From Gammaproteobacteria bacterium (GTDB lineage Bacteria; Pseudomonadota; Gammaproteobacteria; Steroidobacterales; JABDKV01), in NCBI GenBank assembly GCA_029862165.1, contig JAOTXU010000008.1:80779-144778 (forward strand): 64,000 nucleotides of DNA, written 5' to 3'. The notes beneath the pieces are model-generated. The model was given only the letters and a program-made list of their open reading frames with translations, ran no database searches and was not told where the DNA came from. Shown one piece after another: positions 31,547 to 40,742 of the stretch (within the stretch, counting starts at the first letter, position 1; each line of letters begins with the position of its first letter). The translations under genes and the position numbers were made by a program.

Positions 31547-33610
31547 TTATTCGACTACGGTCAACTCATCGACCAGGTGATCCGCTTCGTAGACCTTGTC
31601 GAGTGCCTCGAGAATAATTGCCGTATTTACACCGACCGTACGGTTATCGGTCGAGTCGAACCAGTAGCCACCCGCGATCGAATGAATATTGCCGTCGAAA
31701 GCGAGACCAACCAGCGCACCGTCTGCGGCCAGCATCGGACTGCCGGAATTGCCGCCGGTAATATCCGTCGTGGCGACGAAATTAAACGGCGTATCAAGAT
31801 TCAAAGCTTCGCGATGACCCACCCAGGAAGCGGGCAATGCGAACGGGTGCTCCCCGGTAGCTCGCTCAAACAAGCGCTCTGCCCGTGTGAAGGGATTGAC
31901 CATGGCGCCTTTTTCCTGCCAGCCTTCAACGGCGCCATACGTCACACGCAGCGTGAATGTTGCGTCCGGATATGTATCCGTGCCGTATACGCCAAACCGC
32001 GCGTCGGCGATCATTTCCTCACCACGAATCCGCGGCGCCTCTACTTCGTCTTCGTAGCGCGTGCGCAGCGCCCGCGCGTCGTCATCAATACGCAACGCCA
32101 ACTCAATCAGTGGGTCATCGCTGGCTTTGACGGCATCGGTACCCCCCTCCCATAACGCTTTGCGGACATCGGCATCGTCAAGCCTCGTACCGTCCACCAG
32201 TCTGGCCGCCATGGCCTTGGGCGATTCCTTGGCCAGAACCAGATGCACGTACTCGCTATCGGGACCCAGCCACTCTCGCAATTTGTCCAGTGAGAACGTG
32301 AGCCCGAGTTTTTCAAATTCACGATCGATCGGACGGGCAGCGAATAATCCCTGTTCGACAGCCGGTAATGCAGTTTCCGTATAGGCTCTGATACGATCTT
32401 CATTCGGCAGCTCGCGTTCTGCAGTACCGCGAACAATAGTTCTGGCATAGTTAAACAGATCACCATAAAACGCGGCACCGAGCTCGACAAACAAATGCTC
32501 TTCGTAAAAAGTGCGATAGGTCGTCATTGCACCATCGATCAGGTTCCAGGCGTCGCCGTACTTGTTTCGCAGCTTGCGCTTGCGGTTAACAGTCGCCTTG
32601 AGCGACACTTCTTGTGCCGCTTTCTCTGCCATCTTTTCGTCATTCTGTAGGGCCTTAAGCTGATTGCGGCGTACCTTGATGCCATTCTCCAGATTCAGTA
32701 TTCGTTGCTGCACGGTCCGTGCAGCTTCCGGGCTGGTGTCCTGCCAGGCCAGCATGCGACCACGCAACTCGGAATAGCGCAGTAGCCACAGCGGGTACTG
32801 CGCGTCACGCAGCATGCGTAACTGCGACATCGTCAGGGAACGATCCGTTGAGCCCGGGTGACCGGTGATGAACACGGGATCGCCGGACGAAGGTCCGCCT
32901 TTTCTCCATCGCAAGTAATTGGGCGTTTGAGCGGGTTTACCGTCTTCGTATACGCGCAGGAACGACATGTCGAGACACCAGCGCGGAAAATTGAAGTTAT
33001 CCGGGTCGCCACCGAATGCGGCGATATCGAGTTCCGGCGCGAAAACCAGTCTGACGTCGGTGTAACGCTTGTATTTGTAAATAAAATACTGGCCGCCGTT
33101 GTAAAGCGTGACGGCCTCGCAGTTCAAACCACCATCCGACTCATCTTCGCAGGCCGATTCCAGGTTCGTCAGCGCTGCTTTGCGTGCCTTGTTGGCTTCG
33201 GCATCCGGCATCCCACCCGTAGCGCGGGCTATCTGGTTGGTGACTTCTTCCATGTCAGTCAGAACGGATATTTGCTGCCCAGGGCATTGCAGTTCCTCGT
33301 CCCGGTTCCTTGCGTTGAAGCCTTCGTTCGACAGATTGCGATCATCCGTGCTGAGATTACGAATACAACCCCACGTGCAGTGGTTGTTGGTCAGAACCAG
33401 GCCATCGGCAGAAGCGAATGAGCCGGTGCAACCGTTTTCCAGACGAGTCGTCGCAAGTTGCGCGGAGCGGAGCCATTGCTCGTCGACGTTGACGTCATAC
33501 TTTTTCGCCACCGTGGCTGATGGAAAATTATCGATCGTCCACATGCCCTCGTCTGCCAGCCCGCTTAGCGGCAGACACATTGCAATTACAGCCGATAACA
33601 GTCTCTTCAT
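31547..33610 (-). CDS. S46 family dipeptidyl-peptidase
   Basis: 687 residues from the ATG at 33610 (GGGGATAATC precedes it). A signal peptide (KRLLSAVIAMCLPLSGLADEG) targets it to the periplasm or outer surface. The chymotrypsin-type triad is visible: His in LTNNHCTWGCIRNL, Asp in GGDPDNFNFPRW, Ser in ITGGNSGSPM. S46 enzymes (DPP7/DPP11) release N-terminal dipeptides, DPP11 preferring Asp/Glu at P1. A helical insertion between residues about 280 and 500 fits the regulatory domain of the family. It lies downstream of the cyanophycin locus, separated by a 177-base gap with a REP element. Confidence 0.9.
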   Translation of the reverse strand: MKRLLSAVIAMCLPLSGLADEGMWTIDNFPSATVAKKYDVNVDEQWLRSAQLATTRLENGCTGSFASADGLVLTNNHCTWGCIRNLSTDDRNLSNEGFNARNRDEELQCPGQQISVLTDMEEVTNQIARATGGMPDAEANKARKAALTNLESACEDESDGGLNCEAVTLYNGGQYFIYKYKRYTDVRLVFAPELDIAAFGGDPDNFNFPRWCLDMSFLRVYEDGKPAQTPNYLRWRKGGPSSGDPVFITGHPGSTDRSLTMSQLRMLRDAQYPLWLLRYSELRGRMLAWQDTSPEAARTVQQRILNLENGIKVRRNQLKALQNDEKMAEKAAQEVSLKATVNRKRKLRNKYGDAWNLIDGAMTTYRTFYEEHLFVELGAAFYGDLFNYARTIVRGTAERELPNEDRIRAYTETALPAVEQGLFAARPIDREFEKLGLTFSLDKLREWLGPDSEYVHLVLAKESPKAMAARLVDGTRLDDADVRKALWEGGTDAVKASDDPLIELALRIDDDARALRTRYEDEVEAPRIRGEEMIADARFGVYGTDTYPDATFTLRVTYGAVEGWQEKGAMVNPFTRAERLFERATGEHPFALPASWVGHREALNLDTPFNFVATTDITGGNSGSPMLAADGALVGLAFDGNIHSIAGGYWFDSTDNRTVGVNTAIILEALDKVYEADHLVDELTVVE

Positions 33611-33762
33611 GATTATCCCCACAGATCTGTACGAAGTATGGCAACGGGATTCGCTCCCGCGCTTGGAGTTTTAGGTCATTGGATGAACCGAAGTCTATCG
33701 CGTCCACAGAGAATGTGGGAGTGCTGTCCCTGTCCTCTCCAGGAGGGGTAGGGGAAGATCCC

Positions 33763-33785
33763 GTAGGAGCGGCATCCTGCCGCGA
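33763..33785. repeat. REP-type palindrome
   Basis: Reads GTAGGAGCGGCATCCTGCCG and then CGA, with the stem CGGCA/TGCCG. This is the classic short REP design of gammaproteobacteria. It lies between the S46 peptidase start and the Mur-ligase 3' end, next to a decayed C-rich palindrome (33731-33755). Related copies are at 8346-8358 and 44049-44073. Confidence 0.8.
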
Positions 33786-33799
33786 TCCTTTCCCAAAGC

Positions 33800-35473
33800 T
33801 TAATGCGGCGGGGTCTGATTCTGGAGGTGCGCCAGCACCGCTTCCTGCTCGGCCAGCGAGAGCATGATTACCAGATCGCCGGGCTCTGCCCAGTTAAGTG
33901 CGTCCTTAAGTGCGCCAATCTCGGTTTCATGATGCTGCAACTGCGTCTTGCCGGCACCTAAAGCTAAGAACCGTTCGTGCAGCAGTTTCGCTATCTCCCC
34001 ACGTTCTCGACCCCGTGCGTATTTTTCTATCTCTAGCGTGATGACGCGGTCGGGCTTGAGCTGCCAGGCCGTTGTTGCCAGATCGCAGATCAACTCATCG
34101 GTTCGATCACCGGCCTCGCCGAAAGCAATCAACCGTCTTTTTGCAGACAAGTTTGAAGCCAGTTCGACGATAGCGCGGAACGCATCGGGGTTATGCGCGA
34201 AATCGACCAGCACTTTGACCCCGCCGACATCATAGAGGTTTCCGCGTCCGGGATTTTCCGCGGGACTGAATGCCTTAAGGCCGCGCACGATTGCGTCGCG
34301 ATCAATCCCGAGAGCCTCACACAACGCAGCAACCCCGAGTGCGTTGCCGATGTTGTGACGCGCCGCACCACCGAGTGTTAGTGGAAGCTCATCGGCGCGC
34401 ACGACTTGCCGCCACTGACCGTCCCGGGCGACCGACAAAGACTCGCCATCGTACGCCCAGGCTTCGCCGCCGGTATCGACATGCCGGTGGATAACCGGAT
34501 TGTTTGTATCCAGTGAAAAGAACACGACCGGGGCAGGCGACTGTTCCGCGCGCGCGACCAGCAACCGATCATCCGCGTTGAGCACTAGTCTTCCGTCGGC
34601 TCCGAGCGCACGGGTCACCACCCATTTCGCATCGAGCAGTTCGTCGAGGTTGCGCGAGCCAAAATCGCCGATGTGATCTCGCGCAATTCGCGTGATCAAC
34701 GCGGCCTGCGCCCGTGGCACGCCTATACCACGGCGTAACAACCCGCCACGCGCTGTTTCGAGTATCGCAATCTCTACTTGTTTGTGACGCAAGGTAGTGC
34801 GGGCGCCGCCAGGTCCGGCAAAGTCTCCGGGCTCGATGAGCTGTTCGTCCACGACAAGCCCATCCGTTGAACTAAATCCCACATGTAGACCCGCCGCACG
34901 TGCGACCGCAGACGCCAGTCGCGCCGATGTGGTCTTGCCATTGGTACCGGTTATGAGTCCGACCGGAATATCGTGTAGCCGCTGCCAATCAACCGTATCG
35001 GGTGCCGGTAATTCCCGCACGGACCAGGTTTCGCTACCGGTACCCAGACCGATCGAGGCCTCGTCATCGTCGCTTAAAAATACCTGCCTGTGCTGGCGTG
35101 CGGCGGCTTCGAGTTCTAATAAAGCCGGATTGGATTCTTCTTTGATAGCGTCACGCAGACGATTCTCTGCCGCGTCCAATTCTTCGTCAGTCTGTCCGGC
35201 GACAGTTGCCCACGCCCACTCGTTAACTTCAGTTGCCGCATAGAGCGCATCGATGGGTGCAGATATGGCAAGGCTCGCCCCACCCTCACAACGACGTATA
35301 AACAGGCGCTGGTCCTGCCATCCGACGGCGTCGAGTACACGACGGATCTCTGTACGCCATTTTGATATGACCGTATCGAGTTGACTCTCGTCGACAGCGA
35401 CGTCGATAACAGCACCGGCACAATCAGAGACTGCGTTGGCCCCTGTCAGCCGGCGGCTGTCAAGCAGTTCCAC
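33800..35473 (-). CDS. Mur-ligase-only paralogue of cyanophycin synthetase
   Basis: 557 residues from a GTG whose G is the last base of the cphA stop (TAG/GTG overlap). The C-terminal three quarters is a Mur ligase: P-loop ITGTNGKTTSAR near residue 174, ILETARGGLLRRGIGV, DHIGDFG, NADD, then FAHNPDAFRAIVEL. The same stations occur in the neighbouring CphA (ETARGGLLRAGMGY, DHLGLKG, DYAHNAAAVKAM). No ATP-grasp domain is present. The first 150 residues are different and unrecognised. In CphA the Mur half adds arginine to the aspartate side chain. Whether this protein adds arginine, another amino acid or only regulates CphA is unknown. Confidence 0.8.
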   Translation of the reverse strand: MELLDSRRLTGANAVSDCAGAVIDVAVDESQLDTVISKWRTEIRRVLDAVGWQDQRLFIRRCEGGASLAISAPIDALYAATEVNEWAWATVAGQTDEELDAAENRLRDAIKEESNPALLELEAAARQHRQVFLSDDDEASIGLGTGSETWSVRELPAPDTVDWQRLHDIPVGLITGTNGKTTSARLASAVARAAGLHVGFSSTDGLVVDEQLIEPGDFAGPGGARTTLRHKQVEIAILETARGGLLRRGIGVPRAQAALITRIARDHIGDFGSRNLDELLDAKWVVTRALGADGRLVLNADDRLLVARAEQSPAPVVFFSLDTNNPVIHRHVDTGGEAWAYDGESLSVARDGQWRQVVRADELPLTLGGAARHNIGNALGVAALCEALGIDRDAIVRGLKAFSPAENPGRGNLYDVGGVKVLVDFAHNPDAFRAIVELASNLSAKRRLIAFGEAGDRTDELICDLATTAWQLKPDRVITLEIEKYARGRERGEIAKLLHERFLALGAGKTQLQHHETEIGALKDALNWAEPGDLVIMLSLAEQEAVLAHLQNQTPPH

Positions 35474-38262
35474 TAGTCGCTGTCTTCGGGTTCGCGCGCA
35501 ATTCGCACGCCACGTTCGTCGCGAATAATCTCGAGACTCTCATCGATGCGGAACTCCTCAACGTCGTCCGGTGGTGGTGTCTTGACAACGGGCGTCAGGT
35601 CGTCCGACGTTGTGCGGTCACTACCAAAGTAGATGATCTGTTTCCAGGTCCGCTTGATGTTGTCTCCAAGTATCAGCACCAAATCGCCTGTAGCCGCTTT
35701 GTTGAGCGCCGCGTCGGTTGCCTCGGACTCGTCTTTGATGATCTCTATCTGATTTTCATTGACACCGTTTTCAAGCAGCGTGGCACGAAGCATGCGCGGG
35801 ATATCGCCCGACTGACGTCCACGCAGGCCATCATCCTGGCGACAGATGTAGTAATCAAAATGACCGGCTGCGTGCTTGGCAATCTGCTGGATATCTTCAT
35901 CGCGGCGATCGCCCGGCGCGGACAGAACGACGATGCGCTGCCCATCGACTTCGAAACGATCGACCAGATCGCACATGGCTTTGACGGCAGCGGCGTTGTG
36001 CGCGTAATCGAGTATCACCTTGAAGGGGTGCTCGGTGTAGATATTCATGCGGCCAGGCGCCTGGAAGAACGTCGTATCAAAGGTGCGCAGACCGTGGCGG
36101 ATATTCTCGAGACTCACGCCCATCGAATACGCTAATCCCGCCGCGAACATCGCATTTTGCACGTTGTGCATCGCGCGACCTTCGATAGTGGCCGGGATCA
36201 GATGAGTCCAAAGCAACGGGATATGACTCTCCGAGTCGTATATCGTGATCATGTGGCCGTTCATGCCTTCCTCGAGAACGACTCCACGTCCACCGGCTCG
36301 GATGTGTTCTTTCACCAGCGCATGATGTGGATTCATGGTCACATAACAAAGATGTTCGGCCTGGGTGTAATCGGCCATACGCAGACATAGCTCATCGTCG
36401 GCATTCAATATCGCCGCGTCGGTTGCCACTTCGATCGGTACCCGCTTGAGTTCTGCCAGTTGTTCCAGCGTGTCGATGCCCTTTAGCCCAAGATGATCCG
36501 CTGACACATTAAGGCAGGCCGCTACATCGCATTGGCTGTAGCCCATTCCGGCACGCAGCAAACCACCACGCGCGGTTTCCATGACCGCGGCATCGACACT
36601 GGGGTCACGCAAGGCCATTGCTGCCGATACCGGACCGGTCATGTCGCCTTCCACTGTGAGCTGGCCGTCGACATAGAGCCCATCGGTGCTGGTCAATCCA
36701 ACGGTGTGACCATTGAGCTTGAGGATATGTGCGAGCATGCGCGACGTCGTAGTCTTGCCGTTGGTACCGGTAATCGCCGCGATGGGGATGCGGGTCGGCG
36801 TATCTGCTGGGAAAAGCATGTCGATCACCGGACCTGCGACATCGCGTGGTGTGCCTTCGCTAGGCGCAACATGCATGCGAAAACCCGGGCCGGCATTGAC
36901 TTCACAGATAGCACCACCATTCTCGTGGTAGGACTGCGTGATGTCGTCAGTCAGAAAATCCACACCACCGATATCCAGCCCGATGCCCTTAATCGCCCGC
37001 TCTGCCATTTCGCGATTATCCGGATGGATTACGTCGGTCACATCGATGGCGGTGCCGCCGGTAGACAGGTTCGCCGTCGTGCGCAGATATACGATCTCAT
37101 CGTTGGCCGGCACGGTTGCCCGTTCATAACCCTGTTTGTCTAACAAGCGCTCGGCCTGGTGGTCCAGTTCGAGTCGCGTCAGGACCTTTTCGTGACCCAC
37201 ACCGCGGCGTGGATCCAGGTTTACCTCATCGACCAGTTGTTCGATCGTGTGAGAACCGTCACCAACGACATGACCCGGTACGCGTTTTGCGGCGGCAACC
37301 AGACTGCCATCGACCACGAGCAGACGATGATCGAAACCGGTGATAAAACTCTCGACTATGACACTGTTGTGATGCTCTTTGGCTTTGTCGAAAGCGACTT
37401 CGATCTGGTCTGCGTCAGTCAGATTCGTGGAAACCCCGCGACCGTGATTTGCGCTGAGTGGTTTGATGACTACCGGGTATCCAATACGCCGCGCCGCGCG
37501 CTTGGCTTCGGAACTGCTGCGCACGATACGTTGAATCGGCACCGGGAGCCCAAGATCATGCAGAATACGATTCGTTTCTTCTTTGTCCGAGGCGAGATCG
37601 ACGGCGATATTGCTGGTGCGTCCAGTCGTGGTTGCCCAGATACGTTGTTGATAACGACCGTGTCCGAATTGCACCAGGCTGTAGTCACCAAGACGAATCC
37701 ACGGGATACCGCGTTCTTCGGCGGCGGTCACAAGTGAAGCCGTGCTCGGGCCTAACGCTCGACGCTGGGTATAGCGTATGAAGCGATCACGTTCGGTATC
37801 AAAATCCCAGTCGTCTCCGGGTGCGTCATCGGGCCGCAGATCTTTTGGCAGCAGGTGGTGCAGAATCTCAAGTGCGAGCCGGCTGGCTTCGCGGCCAACC
37901 TCTGCATCCTTGTATTGGAACACCATGAAGTATTGACCCGGTTCGCCCGTCGAGCGGGTCTTGCCAAAGGTGACTGGTGAACCGGCGACGTTTTGCAGCT
38001 CGATTGCGACATGCTCCATGACGTGACCAAGCCAGGTGCCTTCGTCCTCGGTTAGCCGGCGTACAAAACCGCCTGGTTCGCCATAGGAACAGCCGTGATC
38101 CTGTAGTCCCGGTAAAAACTCGAGCAGACGATCATTAAAATCACCGCCAAGCCGGCCAGTCGGCCAGTCTTCGAGCACACCGAGATCGATGATGTGGCGT
38201 ATAACCGGAAAGTGGGCGTAGAAATTGGGTCCTACGTAGACATTCGTCGAGAGTATTTTCAT
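35473..38262 (-). CDS. cphA: Cyanophycin synthetase
   Basis: 929 residues. The N-terminal domain begins MKILSTNVYVGPNFYAHFPV. The ATP-grasp half contains GYPVVIKPLSANHGRGVSTN and the Mur-ligase half contains ITGTNGKTTTSRMLAHIL near residue 500. The enzyme alternately adds aspartate (ATP-grasp) and arginine (Mur half) to build multi-L-arginyl-poly-L-aspartate, a nitrogen store. The end carries a polar extension (KTPPPDDVEEFRIDESLEII...), making it slightly longer than common CphA (about 870-900). It lies 12 bases after cyanophycinase and overlaps the Mur-only gene by one base, forming a clear three-gene operon. Confidence 0.95.
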   Translation of the reverse strand: MKILSTNVYVGPNFYAHFPVIRHIIDLGVLEDWPTGRLGGDFNDRLLEFLPGLQDHGCSYGEPGGFVRRLTEDEGTWLGHVMEHVAIELQNVAGSPVTFGKTRSTGEPGQYFMVFQYKDAEVGREASRLALEILHHLLPKDLRPDDAPGDDWDFDTERDRFIRYTQRRALGPSTASLVTAAEERGIPWIRLGDYSLVQFGHGRYQQRIWATTTGRTSNIAVDLASDKEETNRILHDLGLPVPIQRIVRSSSEAKRAARRIGYPVVIKPLSANHGRGVSTNLTDADQIEVAFDKAKEHHNSVIVESFITGFDHRLLVVDGSLVAAAKRVPGHVVGDGSHTIEQLVDEVNLDPRRGVGHEKVLTRLELDHQAERLLDKQGYERATVPANDEIVYLRTTANLSTGGTAIDVTDVIHPDNREMAERAIKGIGLDIGGVDFLTDDITQSYHENGGAICEVNAGPGFRMHVAPSEGTPRDVAGPVIDMLFPADTPTRIPIAAITGTNGKTTTSRMLAHILKLNGHTVGLTSTDGLYVDGQLTVEGDMTGPVSAAMALRDPSVDAAVMETARGGLLRAGMGYSQCDVAACLNVSADHLGLKGIDTLEQLAELKRVPIEVATDAAILNADDELCLRMADYTQAEHLCYVTMNPHHALVKEHIRAGGRGVVLEEGMNGHMITIYDSESHIPLLWTHLIPATIEGRAMHNVQNAMFAAGLAYSMGVSLENIRHGLRTFDTTFFQAPGRMNIYTEHPFKVILDYAHNAAAVKAMCDLVDRFEVDGQRIVVLSAPGDRRDEDIQQIAKHAAGHFDYYICRQDDGLRGRQSGDIPRMLRATLLENGVNENQIEIIKDESEATDAALNKAATGDLVLILGDNIKRTWKQIIYFGSDRTTSDDLTPVVKTPPPDDVEEFRIDESLEIIRDERGVRIAREPEDSD

Positions 38263-38274
38263 AGTGTCACGCTA

Positions 38275-39093
38275 TCAGGGCATCGCGGTTCGGGTGGTGA
38301 TGTCGAAAGTACCGCCCTGCACGAGTATGTGCAGTCGCACCCCGATCAGACTGACCGGTTCGCCACGCGATGCAAGGTCCATGGAAGAATGTTGCAGATC
38401 CGACGGATCGACAATAGTTATACCACCGGAACCGACTACCTCCAGCGAATCGCCGGGTTGAATGAACGCAGCGGTGTCTTCGTCGAGTCCTATACCGACC
38501 GCAAATGGGTTGTACGCCAGCGCCGTCAACAGACGGCCGAGCCGGTCACGTTGGCGAAAATGCTGATCGATAATGAAATTATTCGTAAGTCCTAGGCCGG
38601 GAGCCAGCGTCACCTTGTCGGGACTGGGTGTACTGCCCTCTGCACCACCGGCGATCATATGCTCTGACATGAATGCAGCACCGGCAGACGTGCCGGCTAT
38701 GTGCGTACCGGCTGCATTGCGATGGCGTATGAGTTGGGCCACGCGCGTGCCACCGAGCGTTGTGGACAAACGCAATTGATTGCCACCAGTCATGAATATG
38801 CCCGTGGCGCGCTCCAGATACTCGGTGTATTTATCGTCCTCGCAATCCGCGCGCGTGGTGATCGGCAACACCATAGCGTGACTCACCCCGAGATCGCGAA
38901 ACAACTTTTCGTAGTTTCGTCCGGTGTCTTCGAGCTCTGAGGCCGTCGGGATGATGGCAATACGCGCCGGTTCGGCGCCACCGCAAATCTCGACGAAACG
39001 ATTCAGGATCTCCGGGTTACGCAGTTTCTCCTCGGCACCACCGATGGGTACCAGATATCCACGCCCTGCATTGCTTGATCGAGAAGGAGCCAC
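38275..39093 (-). CDS. cphB: Cyanophycinase (peptidase S51)
   Basis: 272 residues starting at GTG (39091-39093), with GGGAG a few bases upstream. The nucleophile Ser136 sits in GTSAGAAFMSE, and VPIGGAEEKL near the N terminus and MTGGNQLRLS are S51 signatures. The enzyme hydrolyses cyanophycin to beta-aspartyl-arginine dipeptides in the cytosol. First gene of the cyanophycin operon; cphA follows 12 bases later, so store and breakdown enzymes are made together. An isoaspartyl dipeptidase to finish the breakdown is not in the window. Confidence 0.92.
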   Translation of the reverse strand: MAPSRSSNAGRGYLVPIGGAEEKLRNPEILNRFVEICGGAEPARIAIIPTASELEDTGRNYEKLFRDLGVSHAMVLPITTRADCEDDKYTEYLERATGIFMTGGNQLRLSTTLGGTRVAQLIRHRNAAGTHIAGTSAGAAFMSEHMIAGGAEGSTPSPDKVTLAPGLGLTNNFIIDQHFRQRDRLGRLLTALAYNPFAVGIGLDEDTAAFIQPGDSLEVVGSGGITIVDPSDLQHSSMDLASRGEPVSLIGVRLHILVQGGTFDITTRTAMP

Positions 39094-39783
39094 ACATCTC
39101 TCCCGCGGGTAAAAGGACCGATACCTTCCGGGATGCGGCGCTGCCGGTCAAGGTTTTTGTCCGTCCCCCCTTTTTTTTCAGGTAGTTTGGATGCGCGGAG
39201 ATCGCGGATGTGGCCAATCGGGTGCCACGATCGTGGTTCTATGGCAGGTAGCGGCTCCCACATCAGCCTTTTGCCGACCGGTCCGACGCCGGCCCGACCC
39301 CCTGCACGGACATCATTTATGGAGACTTTGAACCTCGCGTATCGGAATGTGTGGGCGCTTGTTCCTCCGGTGTCCTTGCCGCTAACAAAGCGATTCGATA
39401 GTTTTGAATTTTGACCCCATACTCGCGGCTTCTGTTAGTACTCGGAGGACCAAAGTTTTGAATCAACCGCTTGCGGTGGCTTCAGGTTACCGTGGTAACG
39501 TGTTTCAGACGTCCGCTTGGCGTCTCGTCGTTTAAAAAGCACTTCCCTGGAACCAGCGACTGACGCCAACCGGCACAAGCAGACGACCGGTGTTGCGTTG
39601 GGCGACCGTGCCATGGCCAGCGAATCGGGCTGGCTACCACATCACCAAAAAGCGTAATGCGTAGACGTGACCCCTGTCCTTTACGGACCAGCGATCACCG
39701 ATCAGTAGCCGAGACTAGTCAATGAGAACCTCGGTCCTGCCCTCCCTTATACTGCACATCCGGACTGGCGTAGCGAGTGACTG
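39094..39783. other. 690-base stretch without a gene; possible RAYT remnant
   Basis: No convincing coding frame. AGTTTTGAAT occurs twice (near 39400 and 39452). At about 39610-39660, ATGGCCAGCGAATCGGGCTGG is followed by TACCACATCACCAAAAAGCG. This recalls, with deletions and a frame change, the N terminus of REP-associated tyrosine transposases (MARPLRIE..GALYHIT), and a stop follows at once. I infer a decayed fragment. The cyanophycinase promoter should lie at the left end and the DUF3667 gene promoter at the right end. Confidence 0.35.
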
Positions 39784-40554
39784 ATGGACCCGACACCCTG
39801 CAAAAATTGCGGTGAGGAGTGCGCCGGCAAGTTCTGCCGGGCCTGCGGGCAGCCGCGCGCGCAGCGATTGACATTCGGTCACCTCCTCGGCAGTGCGCTG
39901 GGCTCGCTGATCGATGTCGACCGCGGCTTCCTGCATACCTTCCTGCGGCTCAGTACGAAGCCGGGTTCGGTGCCACGGGACTACGTAGACGGACGCCAGC
40001 TACCCTACACGCATCCGGTCAAATACTGTTTCATCGCCGTCACTGCGTATGCGCTTGCCATCAACCTCCTGGAGATTTCGATCGAACTCCCGGGGACACC
40101 GGCCCGCACGGCGCTGGAGCAGCAACTGTTCCAGATCATCCATGGCCTGCTGGCCTACCTGCTATTCCTGACGCTCTACGTGGTCGCGCTGCTGCAGACC
40201 AGGCTGTTCCGCGCTTCTGGCCGGTCTACCGCCGAGAGCTATGTGTTCTGCCTGTACGCTTTCGGCCACGTCACATGGCTCAGTTTTCTGTTTGCGGTAA
40301 CCCGGTGGGTGGAGACCATGACCGGGGTTGGCATCCTGATCACGCTGCAGTGGTTCTATACGCTGTGGGCCTTATATGGATTCTACGGCACCACGCGCCC
40401 GCCTGTGTTACGCAGCCTGTTGCTGCTATTCGTCAATGCCCTGATCCTCAATACCGCGTCGATGGTACTCGCGAGCCTGATCGTTCAGCTGGGGCTGGTC
40501 GACTTCCTGAGCCGGCTGCTCGTGTCGGGCCTCAAACCACCGATTACGCTGTAA
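39784..40554 (+). CDS. DUF3667 membrane protein with N-terminal zinc ribbon
   Basis: 256 residues. CKNCGEECAGKFCRACGQ at the N terminus is a four-cysteine zinc ribbon. RLTFGHLLGSALGSLIDVDRGFLHTFLRLSTKPG and YVDGRQLPYTHPVKYCFIAVTAYAL form the typical DUF3667 core, followed by about five membrane helices (QIIHGLLAYLLFLTLYVVALL ... LLLLFVNALILNTASMVL). Function is unknown for the family. The gene is isolated: 229 bases from its stop the convergent glmS gene ends, and the left side is the non-coding stretch. Confidence 0.8.
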   Translation: MDPTPCKNCGEECAGKFCRACGQPRAQRLTFGHLLGSALGSLIDVDRGFLHTFLRLSTKPGSVPRDYVDGRQLPYTHPVKYCFIAVTAYALAINLLEISIELPGTPARTALEQQLFQIIHGLLAYLLFLTLYVVALLQTRLFRASGRSTAESYVFCLYAFGHVTWLSFLFAVTRWVETMTGVGILITLQWFYTLWALYGFYGTTRPPVLRSLLLLFVNALILNTASMVLASLIVQLGLVDFLSRLLVSGLKPPITL

Positions 40555-40584
40555 GGGTTCGGTGTCGTATTGTCGTTTGCAACG

Positions 40585-40624
40585 AACTGATCAGGACACT
40601 CACTAACTGATCGGGACACTCACA
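40585..40624. repeat. Two tandem copies of a 20-base unit
   Basis: AACTGATCAGGACACTCACT (40585-40604) is followed directly by AACTGATCGGGACACTCACA (40605-40624), with two differences. It lies just after the DUF3667 stop, in the 188-base gap before the glmS 3' end. It may be a remnant of a transposon end, but no transposase is near. Confidence 0.6.
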
Positions 40625-40742
40625 ATAAGTCCAAGCCTCGCCCAGAAATCGCGATAGCGCCCTGAGTGATGGTCCGGGAATCTTTATTAGCTAATTCAAA
40701 ACTTTATTATCAAGGACCAAACCGCAAATTTGCTGTTGTGAA

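Noticed and set aside
36532..37143. 203-codon open frame antisense to cphA
   Set aside because: It lies fully inside the well-supported cphA gene on the other strand and has no recognisable motif; a GC-driven shadow.
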